From contig NC_060901.1 of NCBI RefSeq assembly GCF_014805685.1, positions 23,558,405-23,622,404 of the forward strand: a DNA stretch of 64,000 nucleotides, in the 5' to 3' direction. Position numbers and translations under genes: made by a program. The notes under the pieces were generated by a model. That model worked only from the letters and a program-made list of their open reading frames with translations, did no database searches and was not told the origin of the DNA. Of the stretch, positions 61,821 through 64,000 are shown piece after piece; positions within the stretch are counted from its first letter, which is position 1; each line of letters opens with the position of its first letter. Source of the DNA: Silurus meridionalis. Taxonomy: Eukaryota > Chordata > Actinopteri > Siluriformes > Siluridae.

Positions 61821-62060
61821 GAGGTGGGGTCGAACATTTATTAACGTCCGGCGGAATCTGAGAGCGCTGTGCATTAGTTCCACCTTCAAGAACCTTTTTG
61901 TTTGTTTGTTTGTTTGTTTGTTTGTTTGTTTGTTTGTTTGTTTGATTAGGGTGTATTAAACCACCATAGATTTTCGGACCAATAAAACCACATAATGATA
62001 TTCATTATTTATTAATAACATTAAGAAAAAATCATTTTAATGACAAAATCCAAAGGTTTC
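61821..62060. repeat. local tandem duplication, unit 2
   Basis: Repeats unit 1 with about 90 percent identity by eye, with a longer (GTTT)n (61898-61944). It ends at 'atgacaaaatccaaaggttt', matching the end of unit 1. Confidence 0.85.
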
Positions 62061-63039
62061 GTTGATCTATAAGGGTTAGAAATTAGTAGTATTCAGAAAA
62101 AGAACACCAGATGGCGCTGTCCGCTTTTTTACACTCAGCTAAGGATAAGGACTTCCTATGGGTGGAACATGGCGATTGTTTAGTCTTTTTCTTCAGGTGT
62201 TCATGCGACATTGAGGGTGATTTGGGAGTGTAGAGCACAGATACACACACAAATACAATACTCAAGAATGTTCAGACAGAATCTAAATTTTTTAGGAGTA
62301 GACATGCACACAGGCGTTCTGTGGCGTCAATCAATCCACCTCTTAATACCATCATAAAGACACCATAGCTATAGAAACCATCAATATTATAGAGAAACGC
62401 AGGCAGAACAGACATGTATATCATACAGTGAGAATGAATGTCATTACTAAAGAAAGAAACCCAATAAACACAATTCAACACGTCTCCTTTCACTGGAGCC
62501 ACAACTGCACCACCTTTGCATACGTCATCTCCAGCAGAAGCATCGATATTAACCTCTTAAATGAACCCTGGGTTTTCCCTGCATTTGTTCCCATGCATTA
62601 CAGTATCCTAGGGATTTAAAATGAAAGCAAATTGTGTGTTTTTGTGCAAATTCTTCAGGAAAGAAAACACAAAAGTGCAAATGTTTCATTAAAAAGCTTC
62701 ACAACTGATTTGAATTGTTTTGACTGACCTTTCCTAAGTAAGGATTATCAAGTACCGGATATGTGTGAGGAGGTCTGGGGTGCAGACTGCGTTTCAGGTC
62801 ATCCCAAAGATGATCTCTGTGAAGGACACTTGGGTTCTTCTACATAAACTTTGACACATCATGTCTTATTGGTCTTTTGTGCATTGTGCTTTTTTTTGTG
62901 TCTCTTAGATCCAGTGAATAGAAACTAATGCTGCAGCACACATTCTACACATTTGTGTGTTACCAAACCTTACGACTACAAGGTGTTGCCCAAGCCTTTC
63001 TAGACATGAAGTAAAAATGTTTATATGACAGTGATGTCA

Positions 63040-63185
63040 GATTTGACAGCACACCTAGAGCACAGAGCATTAAGGGCCTTGCTCAAGGGCCCAAGAGTGG
63101 CAGTTTAGCTATAACCGGGACTTGAACCCCACAACCTTCCGATCAGTAACCCAGCAACTGAGCTACCACTTCCCCATTGACACAT
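63040..63185 (-). mobile_element. tRNA-derived SINE, minus orientation
   Basis: On minus: 'ggggaagtggtagctcagtt' (A-box region) and 'ggttgtggggttcaagtccc' (B-box), then 'gccactcttgggcccttgag' and 'caaggcccttaa'. The promoter boxes are well kept. Confidence 0.75.
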
Positions 63186-63254
63186 TTAGCCATTTGGGAT
63201 GGTCTACAACTATTTAATCATTTTTGCAAAAGATGTTTACGATGTTAAACAAAA

Positions 63255-63440
63255 TTATAGAAGGATTAGAAATGAGTTTATTAGAGGGACAGCGCATGTA
63301 GGACATTTTGGAGACAAGGTGAGGGAGGTGAGATTGAGATGGTTTGGACATGTACAGAGGAGGGACATGGGGTATATCGGTAGGAGAATGCTGAGGATGG
63401 TGCCATCAGGAAGGAGGAAAAGAGGAAAACCAAGAAGGAG
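63255..63440 (+). mobile_element. non-LTR retrotransposon ORF2 C-terminal fragment, plus
   Basis: Translates RNEFIRGTAHVGHFGDKVRE, VRLRWFGHVQRRD, then GRRMLRM and GRRKRGKPRRRFM, the recognisable C-terminal end of a fish LINE reverse-transcriptase polyprotein. It is truncated on both sides. Confidence 0.75.
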
Positions 63441-63920
63441 GTTTATGTCCCTCCTCTGCACATCTCAATCTCACCTCCCTCACCTTGTCTCCAAAACATC
63501 CTACATGCGCTGTCCCTCTAATAAACTCATTTCTAATCCTGTCCATCGTTGACACTCCCAACGAACATCTCAACATCTTCAGCTCTGCTACCTCCAGCTC
63601 CACCTCCTGTCTTTTACTCAATGCCACTGTCTCTAAACCGTACAACATCTCAGGTCTCACCACAGTCCTACAAACTTTCCCTTTCACTCTCACAGATACT
63701 CTTCTATCACAAATCACTCCTGCTATCACTCTTCTCCACCCACTCCACCCTGCCTGCACTCTTTTCTTCACTTCTCTAACACACTCTCCATTACTTTGCA
63801 CTGTTGACCCCCAGGTACCTGAACTCCTCCACCTTCTCCACCTCTTCTCCCTGCAACCGCACCACTTCACTTCCCTCCCTCTCATTCACACACATGTACT
63901 CTGTCTTACTCCTACATAGC
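63441..63920 (-). mobile_element. non-LTR retrotransposon ORF2 fragment, minus, head-to-head with the plus copy
   Basis: The minus frame (63885-63406) reads VKGKVCRTVVRPEMLYGLET, VALSKRQEVELEVAELKMLR and DRIRNEFIRGTAHVGCFGDK, contiguous LINE text upstream of and overlapping the plus fragment. The two form an inverted repeat (63262-63340 against 63461-63540). Confidence 0.75.
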
Positions 63921-64000
63921 AATTAAATATACATGAATATATTTAAACTCGTGCAGATGCTACAGATGCGGGTTGTGATCTCTGACTAGTGCTTTCTCTG

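Larger units (their letters stand above)
61517..64000. other. right-edge region without a recognised gene
   Basis: Holds the tandem duplication, a Tc1-type shadow near 62765-62850, a SINE (63040-63185) and the inverted LINE fragments. 62060-62760 shows nothing recognisable. Confidence 0.65.

Noticed and set aside
63040..63185. tRNA gene suggested by A and B boxes
   Set aside because: The head cannot form a proper cloverleaf by eye and is followed by the SINE body shared with other copies.

Overview
The window is vertebrate nuclear DNA, almost certainly from a teleost fish. It has intron-rich genes with GT-AG splice sites, long (GT)n, (GATA)n and (GAAA)n microsatellites, many decayed Tc1-like transposons, tRNA-derived SINEs and a non-LTR retrotransposon fragment. 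A catfish-like genome is a plausible guess from the repeat style, but the sequence alone does not prove it.

Four protein-coding genes can be assembled exon by exon. (1) rngtt, the mRNA capping enzyme, lies on the minus strand. Exons 1-9 run from 39426 down to 2658 and encode the first 347 residues: the whole RNA triphosphatase domain with its HCxxxxxR loop, the linker, and the start of the guanylyltransferase domain with its KxDG lysine. The remaining exons lie beyond the left edge. (2) pnrc1, a proline-rich nuclear receptor coactivator, is on the plus strand with two exons (44892-46286). (3) pm20d2, an M20-family dipeptidase, is on the plus strand with seven exons (49811-56046). (4) A C8orf82-like gene (UPF0598 family) is on the minus strand with three exons (61516-59096). 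In human the order is RNGTT-PNRC1-SRSF12-PM20D2, so the block is conserved. No SRSF12 was recognised between pnrc1 and pm20d2, and the C8orf82 homologue beside pm20d2 is a different neighbour (in human it is on chromosome 8).

Layout: 1-2657 and 2794-21180 are rngtt introns full of repeats (GA/GAAA satellites at 5.5-9 kb, a pyrimidine-rich tract at 16.5-17.9 kb). A nearly full-length Tc1/mariner element with DD37E spacing and IR/DR ends sits at 19474-21017, just past the exon 8 donor. A 1.21-kb tandem duplication lies in rngtt intron 5 (26181-28601). Intron 4 (29084-35988) appears to be a GC-AG intron. Intron 1 carries a tandem array of GC-box/CCAAT-like monomers (37830-38815). 39427-44891 separates the divergent rngtt and pnrc1. 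46287-49810 and 56047-59095 are intergenic, and 61517-64000 holds a local tandem duplication, SINEs and an inverted LINE fragment.

The most interesting signals are splice-linked. The acceptor of rngtt exon 8 (catalytic lysine, 102 nt, in frame) is a pure (TG)n tract and a complementary AC-rich tract follows its donor. The donor of exon 5 (catalytic cysteine) also abuts (TG)n. No prokaryotic-type system, CRISPR array or viral gene was seen. All gene calls come from recognising protein families and splice signals by eye; no alignment was run.
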